From: Pedobacter ginsengisoli
GTDB taxonomy: Bacteria; Bacteroidota; Bacteroidia; Sphingobacteriales; Sphingobacteriaceae
Assembly: GCF_002736205.1 (NCBI RefSeq)
Contig: NZ_CP024091.1
Span: 2,170,001 to 2,234,000, forward strand
DNA length: 64,000 bases
Direction: 5' to 3'
Below, in pieces: positions 19,048 through 27,751 of this stretch. How positions within the stretch are numbered: the first letter of the stretch is position 1; the number at the start of each line of letters is the position of its first letter. A program made the translations under genes and the position numbers. Below the pieces are notes generated by a model. The model was not told the origin of the DNA. It did no database searches and worked only from the letters and a program-made list of their open reading frames with translations.

Positions 19048-19743
19048 ATGGAGTTAATAAATGATGATAAGGTAAAGTGGATTATTGCTACAAAAAACGA
19101 AGCATTCGACAAGAATGCAATTAATATATTCCGAATAAACATAAATGAATATTTCAATCAGATCAGCAATGTGTACAACTCAAATCTCTCCTATACTGAA
19201 ATTGAAAAGGCATTTCGTTTCCACAAAGAAAATGACAAAAAGAGATATATAGCCTCTAAATATGCTTTAAGAAATATTCTATCAGAATTTCTCTTAATAG
19301 CACCAGCAAAAATATGCTTTTATAACTCGGAGAATAAGAAGCCAACAGTTAGTGGTATTGAATTTAATGTAACCCATAGTAAAAACTATATCATTATTGG
19401 AATCAGTCCACTTAAAATAGGTATCGATATTGAGCACATAGATCATCATTTCAATTATAAAGATATTACCTTCTCTTGTTTTAGTCCTGAGGAATTAAAG
19501 CAAATGAGTAAAAACAATACAAGTTCGGGCTTCTATTCTATATGGACAAGAAAAGAGGCCATCCTCAAAGCTTCTGGAGAAGGTCTTATAGACAATATGA
19601 ATGAGCTTAACAGTTTAAGTAGTTCAATTACCAGAAAAAAAATAAGATACAGTCTGCAAAGTTTTAAGCCTGATAAAGAATATGCAGGCTGTATTGCTTT
19701 TGAAGCACAAGAGATCAGTTTAAATTATTGGGATTACAAATAG
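19048..19743 (+). CDS. Sfp-type 4'-phosphopantetheinyl transferase
   Basis: A 231-residue group II phosphopantetheinyl transferase. The Mg2+ site IGIDIEHID (Asp127, Glu129) and the WTRKEAILKASGEGL motif (Trp166, Lys169, Glu170, Lys174) are both intact, as is FNVTHSKNYIIIGIS before them. It transfers the phosphopantetheine arm from CoA to the serines of the carrier domains. Lying 13 nt after the NRPS gene on the same strand, it is expected to prime the two PCPs and the ACP of this assembly line. It ends 8 nt from the convergent glycosyltransferase gene, closing the locus. Confidence 0.93.
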   Translation: MELINDDKVKWIIATKNEAFDKNAINIFRININEYFNQISNVYNSNLSYTEIEKAFRFHKENDKKRYIASKYALRNILSEFLLIAPAKICFYNSENKKPTVSGIEFNVTHSKNYIIIGISPLKIGIDIEHIDHHFNYKDITFSCFSPEELKQMSKNNTSSGFYSIWTRKEAILKASGEGLIDNMNELNSLSSSITRKKIRYSLQSFKPDKEYAGCIAFEAQEISLNYWDYK

Positions 19744-19751
19744 TATGAAAA

Positions 19752-20918
19752 CTATTTTCTCTTTGATTTCTCCCATGCAGCGCTTTGGTTCTTTTTAAAA
19801 TACCTAACTATTCCAGCAATCACCGCATAATTCATCAAACAAAAATAATAGGGCACAAAAAGAGCCTTTATGCGTATATTTTTACTCTCAAAAAAGAACC
19901 CAAGAATACTTAAAGTATAGAATAGGATTTGTAAAATGAATATAACTTTATAAAATATTGAATCATACGAATATACTATAAGTCCATTTACAACAAGCAG
20001 TATAATTAATAAAAATGGAGTTATAGTCCATCTCAACACTCGATGACTAATATACTGAAATGTAAAAATTGGATTATTAAAAGGATTTGCTGCTTTTTTT
20101 AAACGAAAAATTGACTGTATCCCTCCCGCTGCAATCCTTATTTTACGTTTTAGTTCTTCCGCAGTATTTGCTGAGGCTGTCTCCATAGCATATGCTTTTG
20201 GTTCATATGCTATAATGTAGCCTTTTTCAGCTATCCTCATAGCAATCATATGATCGTCGATAATAGTATCTGCTTCAACATTTTGATAGAGCGTGGTTCT
20301 TATACTGAACAATTCCCCGGCAGCCCCCACATTTGAATACAATTCATAATCCCATTTTTTCAACAACGATTCATATTTCCAATAAAATCCTTCACCCGCG
20401 GAGCTTGCATCGGCAGTCTCATCTACAAAAATTCGTTTTTCTCCGGCTACCGCACCAACTTTATCATTCTGATAATGTTTAACCAATTCCTTAATCGCAT
20501 CATTATTTAAAAATGTATTCGCATCCGTAAAAATTAGTATTTCACCCTCAACAAATGGCATTGACCTTTTAATGGCAGCCATTTTACCCGCTCTTGAATC
20601 TTCGTGTAATACAACTATATCATTAAATCTGTTAAGCTTATCTGTAGTACTATCCGTTGAGCCATCCGTCACAAAAATAATTTGTTTTTTTTCATGCGGA
20701 TAATCTAACCCTAAAGTATTTTCTACCTTGGCCTCAACAATTTCTTCTTCATTATAGGCAGCTATTAATATAGTCACCTTCGGAAATTCCAAATTACCAT
20801 CTAATGGAGCAGAAGTATAAAATAGTCTCTTTATTTTAATAAGTAAGAATAAAACAAACCCATATCCAATAAACGTGTAAAGAATAATAAGAAGAGAAAC
20901 CCAAAAACCTACTATCAT
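19752..20918 (-). CDS. Membrane-anchored family 2 glycosyltransferase
   Basis: A 388-residue GT2 enzyme: one N-terminal membrane helix (MIVGFWVSLLIILYTFIGYG), a GT-A domain at about 45-270 with VTILIAAYNEEEIV, FVTDGSTDST, IFTDANTFL (DxD-like) and IIDDHMIAMRI, then three or four C-terminal helices. The arrangement resembles processive or inner-membrane GT2 enzymes such as poly-GlcNAc synthase, though the QxxRW motif is replaced by a KIRIAAGGIQS segment. It probably adds a sugar to the lipid-linked repeat unit. Last gene of the minus-strand polysaccharide cluster; its 3' end faces the PPTase gene. Confidence 0.88.
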   Translation of the reverse strand: MIVGFWVSLLIILYTFIGYGFVLFLLIKIKRLFYTSAPLDGNLEFPKVTILIAAYNEEEIVEAKVENTLGLDYPHEKKQIIFVTDGSTDSTTDKLNRFNDIVVLHEDSRAGKMAAIKRSMPFVEGEILIFTDANTFLNNDAIKELVKHYQNDKVGAVAGEKRIFVDETADASSAGEGFYWKYESLLKKWDYELYSNVGAAGELFSIRTTLYQNVEADTIIDDHMIAMRIAEKGYIIAYEPKAYAMETASANTAEELKRKIRIAAGGIQSIFRLKKAANPFNNPIFTFQYISHRVLRWTITPFLLIILLVVNGLIVYSYDSIFYKVIFILQILFYTLSILGFFFESKNIRIKALFVPYYFCLMNYAVIAGIVRYFKKNQSAAWEKSKRK

Positions 20919-20924
20919 TTCTCT

Positions 20925-21836
20925 TTAAATTTTAAATCCTAGTTTAGCACTGTTTTTTGAATTCGTAAGATTCCAAAGCACCCCTTTAAACACCCATTTT
21001 ATTAGGTCCAACCGTTTCTTGAGGATATAAGACATTATCTGTTTTGGACATGCAAAACAGATGTAATAAGTACTAAAAATAATTGTATTCAATAAACTCG
21101 TATTTCTTCTTATGTAAAGCATTCTATTCCGGGTCATAAAATACGTCTTAATTATGCTTTCTTTACCAACACTCATTGATTCCTTATGGTAAATTCTTGT
21201 TTTACCGGTAAACCATACTTTTTTTCCTGCTTTCTTAAACTTATCACACCAGTCTAATTCCTCATAATAAAGGAAAAAATCTTCAGCCATTAAACCTGCG
21301 CCCTCAAGATCCTTCTTGCTACACATCATTGCTGCCCCATGACAGTAACCTGTCTCTCTGCTATCCAGATCATATTGTCCGTGATCAACCTCCTTATTTC
21401 CTATCCCTCTATTTCTTCCTGTTAAATAGTTCATTTCAGTAAAACCAGCATATTGTATAATTTGTGGATCTTCATGATACAAGATTAATGGCGAAATCAA
21501 TCCAATATCCGGATTCAACTCCATTTCATTTAAAAGAACCGGAATCATATTTTCAGTTATTTCTGTATCATTATTTAACAGCAATATATATTCACCTTTA
21601 GCTACCCGTATCCCTAAATTATTGCCACCTGCAAATCCCAAATTCTTCTCTGATCTTATATAAACTATTTCGGGATATATCTTTTTAAAATAAGCTTCAT
21701 TGTCTACTTTACACCCATTATCAACCAAAATAAGCTCAATATCTTCATCTCCTGCATTACGCAATACAGACTTTAAAAAATCCTCAGTTACCTTAATTTG
21801 ATTAAAATTTACAGTAATTATGGTAATTAGACTCAT
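20925..21836 (-). CDS. Family 2 glycosyltransferase (rhamnosyltransferase-like)
   Basis: About 303 residues from ATG 21836 (an in-frame GTG at 21842 is less likely). The GT-A core shows ITVNFNQIKVTEDFL, ELILVDNGC, NLGFAGGNNLGI, LLLNNDTEI (DxD-type metal site) and FFLYYEELDWCDKFKKAG, the set typical of the rhamnosyltransferase-like GT2 subgroup; YIRRNTSLL follows near the C-terminus. No transmembrane segment apart from a weak hydrophobic stretch near 250-270. The donor sugar cannot be predicted. It sits 6 nt from the downstream GT2 gene and 34 nt from the upstream hydrolase gene. Confidence 0.9.
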   Translation of the reverse strand: MSLITIITVNFNQIKVTEDFLKSVLRNAGDEDIELILVDNGCKVDNEAYFKKIYPEIVYIRSEKNLGFAGGNNLGIRVAKGEYILLLNNDTEITENMIPVLLNEMELNPDIGLISPLILYHEDPQIIQYAGFTEMNYLTGRNRGIGNKEVDHGQYDLDSRETGYCHGAAMMCSKKDLEGAGLMAEDFFLYYEELDWCDKFKKAGKKVWFTGKTRIYHKESMSVGKESIIKTYFMTRNRMLYIRRNTSLLNTIIFSTYYICFACPKQIMSYILKKRLDLIKWVFKGVLWNLTNSKNSAKLGFKI

Positions 21837-21870
21837 TTGCACTAAAAGTATTTATGATTGTAGAATCAAG

Positions 21871-23439
21871 CTATTTCGCCTCTATAAAAATTGGGGTTTC
21901 AGTTACTTCAACTTCCACTACTCCATTTTTAGTTGCCACTTCTTTAGTTATCATATTATCAGAACCTGGATTTAACTGATGTATAATCGCTTTTTTTGCT
22001 TGGTTCAGGTCTAAAAAATATTTCTCTCTTCTGTCTATTTCATCAGGAACAACCAACACATACATTCTCTTTTTCCCATTCTGATAAATATCAACTATAG
22101 GATCATCATTGATAGAATTGTAATAGTAATAATCGCCCATCAAATTAGTCACCTGATAGATATAGTCTGCAGCAGGTCTTCTTTTCTTACTTTTCTCTAC
22201 TAAACCAGAATAACCAAAAGAAGTTCCAGGATCGGTTCCAGGATCATTATTATCATATAGCTGATAGTAGAAAACCTTATCAATTCCTAATCTAGCATAC
22301 AATAAGCCTAACCTAAGTAACCAATCTGCTTGTGTAATCAGGTTAGATTTAGAACCTATTGGAATAGCTCTCTGAACACTTTTCTCACTTATATCATATC
22401 CGGTCTCAGTTGACCAAACAGGCATATCTCCTAATTTCGAAGACAGATCTACAAAACCTTTTGCGATTTCGCTCATTTCATTTGTCTCAGGTGCAACTCC
22501 TCTTTTTTTACTTTTAAACCTTGCAAACCATCCCGTATAATCATTAGAATACATATGATAATTGATAATATCAAAACACAAATCAACATCACCATTCTTT
22601 TTGTATCCTCTATTTTTTTTACACCACTCAACCATTCTCTCTACAAATTCAACTTTGGGTTTTGCAAGCCCCCCCATCACAACTTTCATGGTTGAATCGG
22701 CTGTCTTAACACCAACGTCTTTGCCTAATTTACCTTTATGACCATCGTAAAATGCCGAAAGTTGAGCAGCATATTCTTCCGGGCTTTGTTCACAATCTTT
22801 ACCTTTCCACCATTTATCAGGCTCATTGCTACTTTCTATATACTTTATATAGCCTAAACCTATTATTGGCTCATGAGCTTCCTTTGGAACTTTTATAAGG
22901 TTTTTGTTTATTTTCTTATTTTGTCCGTATCTGGCTGCAAATTGAAAGCCTGCTTTTGCAATCTCGATATAGGACGATGGTGCGTCTCTTTTATCTCCAA
23001 AACTGATCGGCATAAGGTCTCTCTGCCGTCTGTTTTCAGGATAAGTATTTATAAGCCAACTAGGTGTAACTTGCAGATCTACTACAACAAGCATACTATC
23101 TTTAAAACAACGTTGATAAACCTCATCATAACTCCAACCACCCTCTGGCTTATGGTTAAATCTAAACACACCCTTTTCAGGTTCAATTCTTTCCCAGTCC
23201 AGAAAATGTCTAAAACCACTAAAATTCCTTACTAAATTAAACTTTGTGGTATCAAAATTATATTGCAAATCGTAGAAATCCCATTCAAAACCATTAATAC
23301 CAAACATATCCTTCATCTTGACTTGCTTATCTCTCAAAGCCCCAACCTCTACATACTCCTTTCTGTCAGGAGTACAACAAGCAAAAAAAACGATAAATGT
23401 TATTAAAATACTATTAATAATTTGATTTGTTTTTTTCAT
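21871..23439 (-). CDS. Secreted lipoprotein glycoside hydrolase, clan GH-A type
   Basis: A 522-residue protein with a lipoprotein-like signal (ILITFIVFFACC). The mature part looks like a TIM-barrel glycosidase: DLQVTPSWLINTYPENRR, YIESSNEPDKWW with the Asn-Glu pair of the clan GH-A acid/base, DIINYHMYSND, and PVWSTETGYDIS with the probable nucleophile glutamate after strand 7. This resembles GH39-like and other GH-A families but I cannot fix the family. A beta-rich tail (about 430-522) follows. In a polysaccharide cluster it may trim or release the cluster's own polymer at the cell surface. Confidence 0.8.
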   Translation of the reverse strand: MKKTNQIINSILITFIVFFACCTPDRKEYVEVGALRDKQVKMKDMFGINGFEWDFYDLQYNFDTTKFNLVRNFSGFRHFLDWERIEPEKGVFRFNHKPEGGWSYDEVYQRCFKDSMLVVVDLQVTPSWLINTYPENRRQRDLMPISFGDKRDAPSSYIEIAKAGFQFAARYGQNKKINKNLIKVPKEAHEPIIGLGYIKYIESSNEPDKWWKGKDCEQSPEEYAAQLSAFYDGHKGKLGKDVGVKTADSTMKVVMGGLAKPKVEFVERMVEWCKKNRGYKKNGDVDLCFDIINYHMYSNDYTGWFARFKSKKRGVAPETNEMSEIAKGFVDLSSKLGDMPVWSTETGYDISEKSVQRAIPIGSKSNLITQADWLLRLGLLYARLGIDKVFYYQLYDNNDPGTDPGTSFGYSGLVEKSKKRRPAADYIYQVTNLMGDYYYYNSINDDPIVDIYQNGKKRMYVLVVPDEIDRREKYFLDLNQAKKAIIHQLNPGSDNMITKEVATKNGVVEVEVTETPIFIEAK

Positions 23440-23532
23440 CTTTCTATCATAAAATATTTAACAATATAATCATTTTAACAGGTTCTTAAATCCAGCATTT
23501 CAATGTATAAATATTGGATATTAAGCTAATTT

Positions 23533-24441
23533 TTATTTCCCAATCAGCTTTTTAACTACTTTTCTCAACAAAAATTTAGATTTACCTATACTATTGGGAA
23601 ATACCATTTTTCTTTCGTCTGTACAATAAACGGGTTTGCCTGAAATATCTGCTATCTGTTTTGATTGCCATATTGAACTTTCAATAAATAAATAGCAGTC
23701 ATTTTTAATATATACTGAGGCCTTAAAACCACCATGATTATTAGCCTTTAGCCTTGCTGCCTTGTCGGGAAGATCCAGCATAATCAAATGATTATATTTT
23801 ACATTGTGCCTTAATAACCAATCCTCAGTTAATGCTCTATATTTCTCTAATCTATTTGTAACTAAATAACCAATGGTCTTACTCGGTCTAAAAAATGGCT
23901 CTACATTTTCTAAGAAATGTTCATATTTAGGTCCATCATCGTTTTCATCTTCTGTCGGATCTATGCACAATACCCCATCTATATCAAAACAACATTTCTC
24001 TAACAGATCATGATGCATCATATTCCATTCAAAAATTCTTGGTCCTGGGCATATTTCAAAATAAAAATCAATATTATTAGTTGCCTCTGTTACGGCATAA
24101 ATGGCTGTATACAGCACCTTTTTTTCTGGATAAAGTCCATTGAGTTTACTCTTAACATTAATGATCGAGCTACCAGACCAAATACTATCCTCAACAATAA
24201 GTATATTTTTATATTCGCTAAAAGGCTTGATATAAGATTTCATCCTCTCGCCAGATTGAAGAATTCTTCCACTAATATATCCTTCAACATCAGTGAAGGG
24301 AAGATTTAAGTGCAAAGCAAGCAAATTCGCCGCCAGCAATCCACTTCTTGGAACACCAACTATCAAATCTATCTCCAAAGGTACTTTAGATAGATTTGTG
24401 GTAATGGTACGGTTTAAATCTTCAATTGATCTGTAGTTCAT
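23533..24441 (-). CDS. Phosphoribosyltransferase-like domain fused to a HAD-like domain
   Basis: A 302-residue soluble protein. Residues about 1-135 look like a type-I PRTase: DLIVGVPRSGLLAANLLA, and the PRPP loop ILIVEDSIWSGSSI. Residues about 150-270 resemble a HAD hydrolase: CCFDIDGVLCIDP (DxDG nucleophile motif), GYLVTNRLEKYR (motif II position) and later FIESSIWQSKQIADISG. The PRTase may act on a nucleobase or, as in ribofuranosyl-transfer schemes, supply a phosphoribosyl group whose phosphate the HAD part removes; this is inference. It lies inside the polysaccharide cluster between a flippase and a glycosidase, which suggests a role in building the polymer rather than in nucleotide salvage. 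Confidence 0.75.
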   Translation of the reverse strand: MNYRSIEDLNRTITTNLSKVPLEIDLIVGVPRSGLLAANLLALHLNLPFTDVEGYISGRILQSGERMKSYIKPFSEYKNILIVEDSIWSGSSIINVKSKLNGLYPEKKVLYTAIYAVTEATNNIDFYFEICPGPRIFEWNMMHHDLLEKCCFDIDGVLCIDPTEDENDDGPKYEHFLENVEPFFRPSKTIGYLVTNRLEKYRALTEDWLLRHNVKYNHLIMLDLPDKAARLKANNHGGFKASVYIKNDCYLFIESSIWQSKQIADISGKPVYCTDERKMVFPNSIGKSKFLLRKVVKKLIGK

Positions 24442-24453
24442 TTTTTAGATTAT

Positions 24454-25968
24454 TTAAGCTTTTAATTTATTCTTTTTAATTAGGAACTGACCAATCTCAA
24501 GAATCCTGTTTATCTTTTTCCTGGTAAAATTTGTCAGAAACCATAATCCTATATATATAATGGCCCCAACAAAAAACCCGATAATACAAATCACAAATGA
24601 ATTGCCCCCCTCTAAATTGGCTCTTACAAAAAACATACCTGCTCCACTAATCAAAGCAAACACCGCAGGCAATAAGATTTCTTCCAGAAATTGGAAAATT
24701 GACAGATGAGAATCCTTTAGACTATAAAGCAATAAAGGGATAAACAAAGCATATGTTACAATTGCATAAGATATAGCAATGCCAGTAGTACCCCAATTTA
24801 TCCCAACACAAAATCCAGCCACCACTAAAGTTGAATTAATAATACCCAGATAAAAATATTTCCTTGCTTTCCCTGTAGTAATTAGTAAAAGTCCTTGAGT
24901 ACTTGCAACAGGCTGAATAAAAGCTGAGATCGCCAACAATTTAAATATTGAAGATGCCGCAATCCATTTTTGCCCTAAAACAATAAAGATAATCTCATTG
25001 GAAAAAATTGCGAAATAAATAACAATAGGCATTGAGAAAAAAGCCAGAGTAAAAAGATACCTGCAGAAATAGTGATTATACTTCCACTTATCATTTTGAA
25101 GATTACTCAAAGCCGGTAATGCAACCGCATTTAGCGGATCACGAAGTTGAGTAATTGGCAAAAGCAATAGCTGATAGGCTTTAGAGTACATACCTAATGC
25201 ACTTGAGCCAGAGAATTTACCGATTAAAACATTGTCCATGTTTCTGGAAAAGTAATTTACCAGATCAAAACCAGTTAAACCAGCACCAAAAGACACTAAT
25301 GTCTTTATCCCCTTTGAATTAAAACCAAGCCGAGGTCGCCAATCACACACAAACCAAAGAGAGATTGTTGAATATATTGGATTAGAAACCGAAATAGCTA
25401 CAATTGACCAATAGCCAAATCCTTTCCATGCCAAGAACATACCAGTTAGCAAACTTGCTACTGTGCTAAAAATTTGAATTCTAGATAAAGTTTTAAACCT
25501 CATCTGCCTTTTCATTAAAGCGTTATGTTGAAGCGAAAATCCAGTAACAAAAATACTTGCTGCAAATACAAGAGTCATATTAAGAAGCCTATCTTCTTGA
25601 TAGAACGCGACTAAGAGTGGTGCCAGTAAAGAAACGATTAGCGCAATAACAAAACTAACTCCTACACTTATCCAAAAAATTGAATTTACCTGATCATCTT
25701 TTAACTCTTTTGTTTGAATAACAGCAGAAGATAAGCCTAGATCCTTAAATACAGTGATAAATCCGGTTATTGTGGTTACCATAGCAACCAATCCATAATC
25801 TCCCGGCACCAATAACCTTGCTAATATAACCGTCGACAAAATATTTATTCCAAAAGACAATATCTGGCCAGCAACGGTATTAAAGCCTCCGGATATAGAA
25901 TGCGACTTTAGATCTTGTGTCAGGTGCGACGTTTCTAGCCATTTATTATACTGTTTGTCTCGGTTCAT
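24454..25968 (-). CDS. Wzx-type lipopolysaccharide/exopolysaccharide flippase (copy 1)
   Basis: A 504-residue integral membrane protein of the MOP superfamily, WzxC/PST-like: about 12-14 hydrophobic helices, the N-terminal GGFNTVAGQILSFGINILSTVILARLLVPGDYGLVAM pattern and the mid-protein SRNMDNVLIGKFSGSSALGMYSKAYQL motif typical of the family. It should flip undecaprenyl-linked repeat units across the inner membrane for Wzy-dependent polymerisation. A second, unrelated-looking flippase of the same superfamily is encoded at 29191-30552, so the locus may handle two different oligosaccharides. Confidence 0.92.
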   Translation of the reverse strand: MNRDKQYNKWLETSHLTQDLKSHSISGGFNTVAGQILSFGINILSTVILARLLVPGDYGLVAMVTTITGFITVFKDLGLSSAVIQTKELKDDQVNSIFWISVGVSFVIALIVSLLAPLLVAFYQEDRLLNMTLVFAASIFVTGFSLQHNALMKRQMRFKTLSRIQIFSTVASLLTGMFLAWKGFGYWSIVAISVSNPIYSTISLWFVCDWRPRLGFNSKGIKTLVSFGAGLTGFDLVNYFSRNMDNVLIGKFSGSSALGMYSKAYQLLLLPITQLRDPLNAVALPALSNLQNDKWKYNHYFCRYLFTLAFFSMPIVIYFAIFSNEIIFIVLGQKWIAASSIFKLLAISAFIQPVASTQGLLLITTGKARKYFYLGIINSTLVVAGFCVGINWGTTGIAISYAIVTYALFIPLLLYSLKDSHLSIFQFLEEILLPAVFALISGAGMFFVRANLEGGNSFVICIIGFFVGAIIYIGLWFLTNFTRKKINRILEIGQFLIKKNKLKA

Positions 25969-26029
25969 TTATGAGCGTGGTGATTAGGGTTGCTGATTAA
26001 ATTAGACTAAGTCAATAATTATGCTAACA

Positions 26030-27232
26030 TCAGATCAGCGTTGAATTATTATTGGCGGAAGATTTTATTGATTCATCTAATAATGAAACTACCTTATCCC
26101 AACTGAAGCTCTTTGCAAAGGAAATTCGTTCCGAATGTTTAATAGAATTATCGTCAGACAAAGCTTTTTTTATCAAATTTGTAAACTCCTGGGCATCATC
26201 AGCAAGATAACTATACTCTGAAAATACTTCCTTCATTGTGTTCGTAGATTTTGCAACTACTGGTTTCCCCATCGCAAGGTATTCTACTATTTTTAAAGGA
26301 AAATTACCAATCGTAATTTCATTAAGTAACTGAGGATTTATACAAACGGTAAAATATTGCACATAAGAAGGAATATTTTTCTTATCGATTTTACCAAGGA
26401 AATGAACATTTTCCATCTCATGCAGAACACTCTTACTAAATTCTTTATCCTCTTTACCAATTAAAACAAAACTACATTCGGGCATAGCAGTTGCTACTTG
26501 AACAATTAAATTCAGATCCAGTCTTAAAGAACTTAGTGCCCCCACATATCCTATTATTGGTTGTTTTAATGTTTTTAGCTGTTCAGGGATATCATGAGAA
26601 ACATCACTATTAAAAAGCTTAAGATCAACGCCATTTCCAATATAAAAACTATTTGCATTATATTTTTTAGCGCTTTTTACAAAGTCGTTAGAATTGCATA
26701 CCACAAGATCTGACTTTTTTATTAATCTAGGCTCTAAATTCGCTCCATGTCTTTTCCAGTAATCAACACCAAGAGTATAATCTCTGTCAAGGTATATGTA
26801 TAGAGATGGCCTTAGTAGTTCTTTTAAGTAAAAACTTCTAAATATATCTTTATCGTTGATAAGAATAAAAGATTCAAAGTTTAGCTCCTGTAAGGAGTTT
26901 TTAATATCTCTGGCAAACCGTCTGTTATTTATATAATTAAAAAGGGAAAATACTTTTGTCGAAGGAATCCAGTTAATTGATTCTAACAAACTACTTGTAT
27001 TTAACATATATAGATTTTCGGCTAACTTCTTAATTCCCGTACTCCCGTTTTTTATTTGCACTATATGTTCTTCCACATAATGATCATTGTTCTTTGACAA
27101 GAATGTTTTTCTATCAATTGGAGGATTTACAAATAATACGGTGTGCTTTTTTGCCAATTCTTTAGCTAAGCTTGTGGAGGTTGATTCCCGATCCGTATTT
27201 ATTCGCTGTAAACTAACAAAAACAAAATTCAT
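26030..27232 (-). CDS. Glycosyltransferase, GT-B fold (GT4-like)
   Basis: A 400-residue glycosyltransferase. The N-terminal domain carries RINTDRESTSTSLAKELAKKHTVLFVNPP; the C-terminal domain carries PIIGYVGALSSLRLDL, VHFLGKIDKKNIPSYVQYFTVCINP and NFPLKIVEYLAMGKPVVA, the nucleotide-sugar binding part of GT4-type enzymes. It is paralogous to the frameshifted gene at 35190-36391, sharing for example RDYTLGVDYWKRHG versus RDYILAVDYWKKHG. First gene after the 519-nt divergent region, so it probably has its own promoter there. Acceptor and donor are unknown. Confidence 0.88.
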   Translation of the reverse strand: MNFVFVSLQRINTDRESTSTSLAKELAKKHTVLFVNPPIDRKTFLSKNNDHYVEEHIVQIKNGSTGIKKLAENLYMLNTSSLLESINWIPSTKVFSLFNYINNRRFARDIKNSLQELNFESFILINDKDIFRSFYLKELLRPSLYIYLDRDYTLGVDYWKRHGANLEPRLIKKSDLVVCNSNDFVKSAKKYNANSFYIGNGVDLKLFNSDVSHDIPEQLKTLKQPIIGYVGALSSLRLDLNLIVQVATAMPECSFVLIGKEDKEFSKSVLHEMENVHFLGKIDKKNIPSYVQYFTVCINPQLLNEITIGNFPLKIVEYLAMGKPVVAKSTNTMKEVFSEYSYLADDAQEFTNLIKKALSDDNSIKHSERISFAKSFSWDKVVSLLDESIKSSANNNSTLI

Positions 27233-27475
27233 TAAGTAAAGCTTTTATATCTATTTTAATAATTAGTAGATGAATAAGATACACTTTCGCCTTGACATTT
27301 ATTTTCAAGAGCCCTTAAAGATAGCTTAAACTAAGTAATATTACAATTCTTTCCAAGAGATAAAGCTTTTACAATTAATAACTAAAAGTAAAATCAATCT
27401 TAATTATTTCACCCATTTAATTATAAATATACATTCAAGTAAACGAATATTGAGGGTAAGGAAATACTAAAAAAG

Positions 27476-27493
27476 TGTAGAAAATTCTCCACA
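27476..27493. promoter_or_regulatory. Candidate operator (imperfect inverted repeat) in the divergent region
   Basis: TGTAGAAAATTCTCCACA is an imperfect palindrome (TGTAGAA/TTCTACA-like half-sites). A closely similar 18-mer, TGTAGAATATATTCCACA, occurs at 47497-47514 at the head of the polysaccharide operon. The surrounding gap 27233-27751 separates a minus-strand glycosyltransferase from the plus-strand beta-helix gene; it is extremely AT-rich and I see no gene in it. Confidence 0.4.
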
Positions 27494-27751
27494 AAATTTA
27501 ATCAAAACACGAACTACAAATTGCAAGTTCAAGCAATACCCACTCAAAAACCAATAAATCAATAAAAAAATAAAAAAGTATTGTTTTTCAATTAAAAAGC
27601 ATATTTTTATTGAGAAAAACATTCCCCATTACAAATATTACGCCACTTATCATATGGTAGGGATTTATGATTAGGCTATATAGTAATGGTAAATGTTATT
27701 TATTTCGAACGAAAATAAATAATAACAAAAAAGTTGTTCTACGTGCAAATT

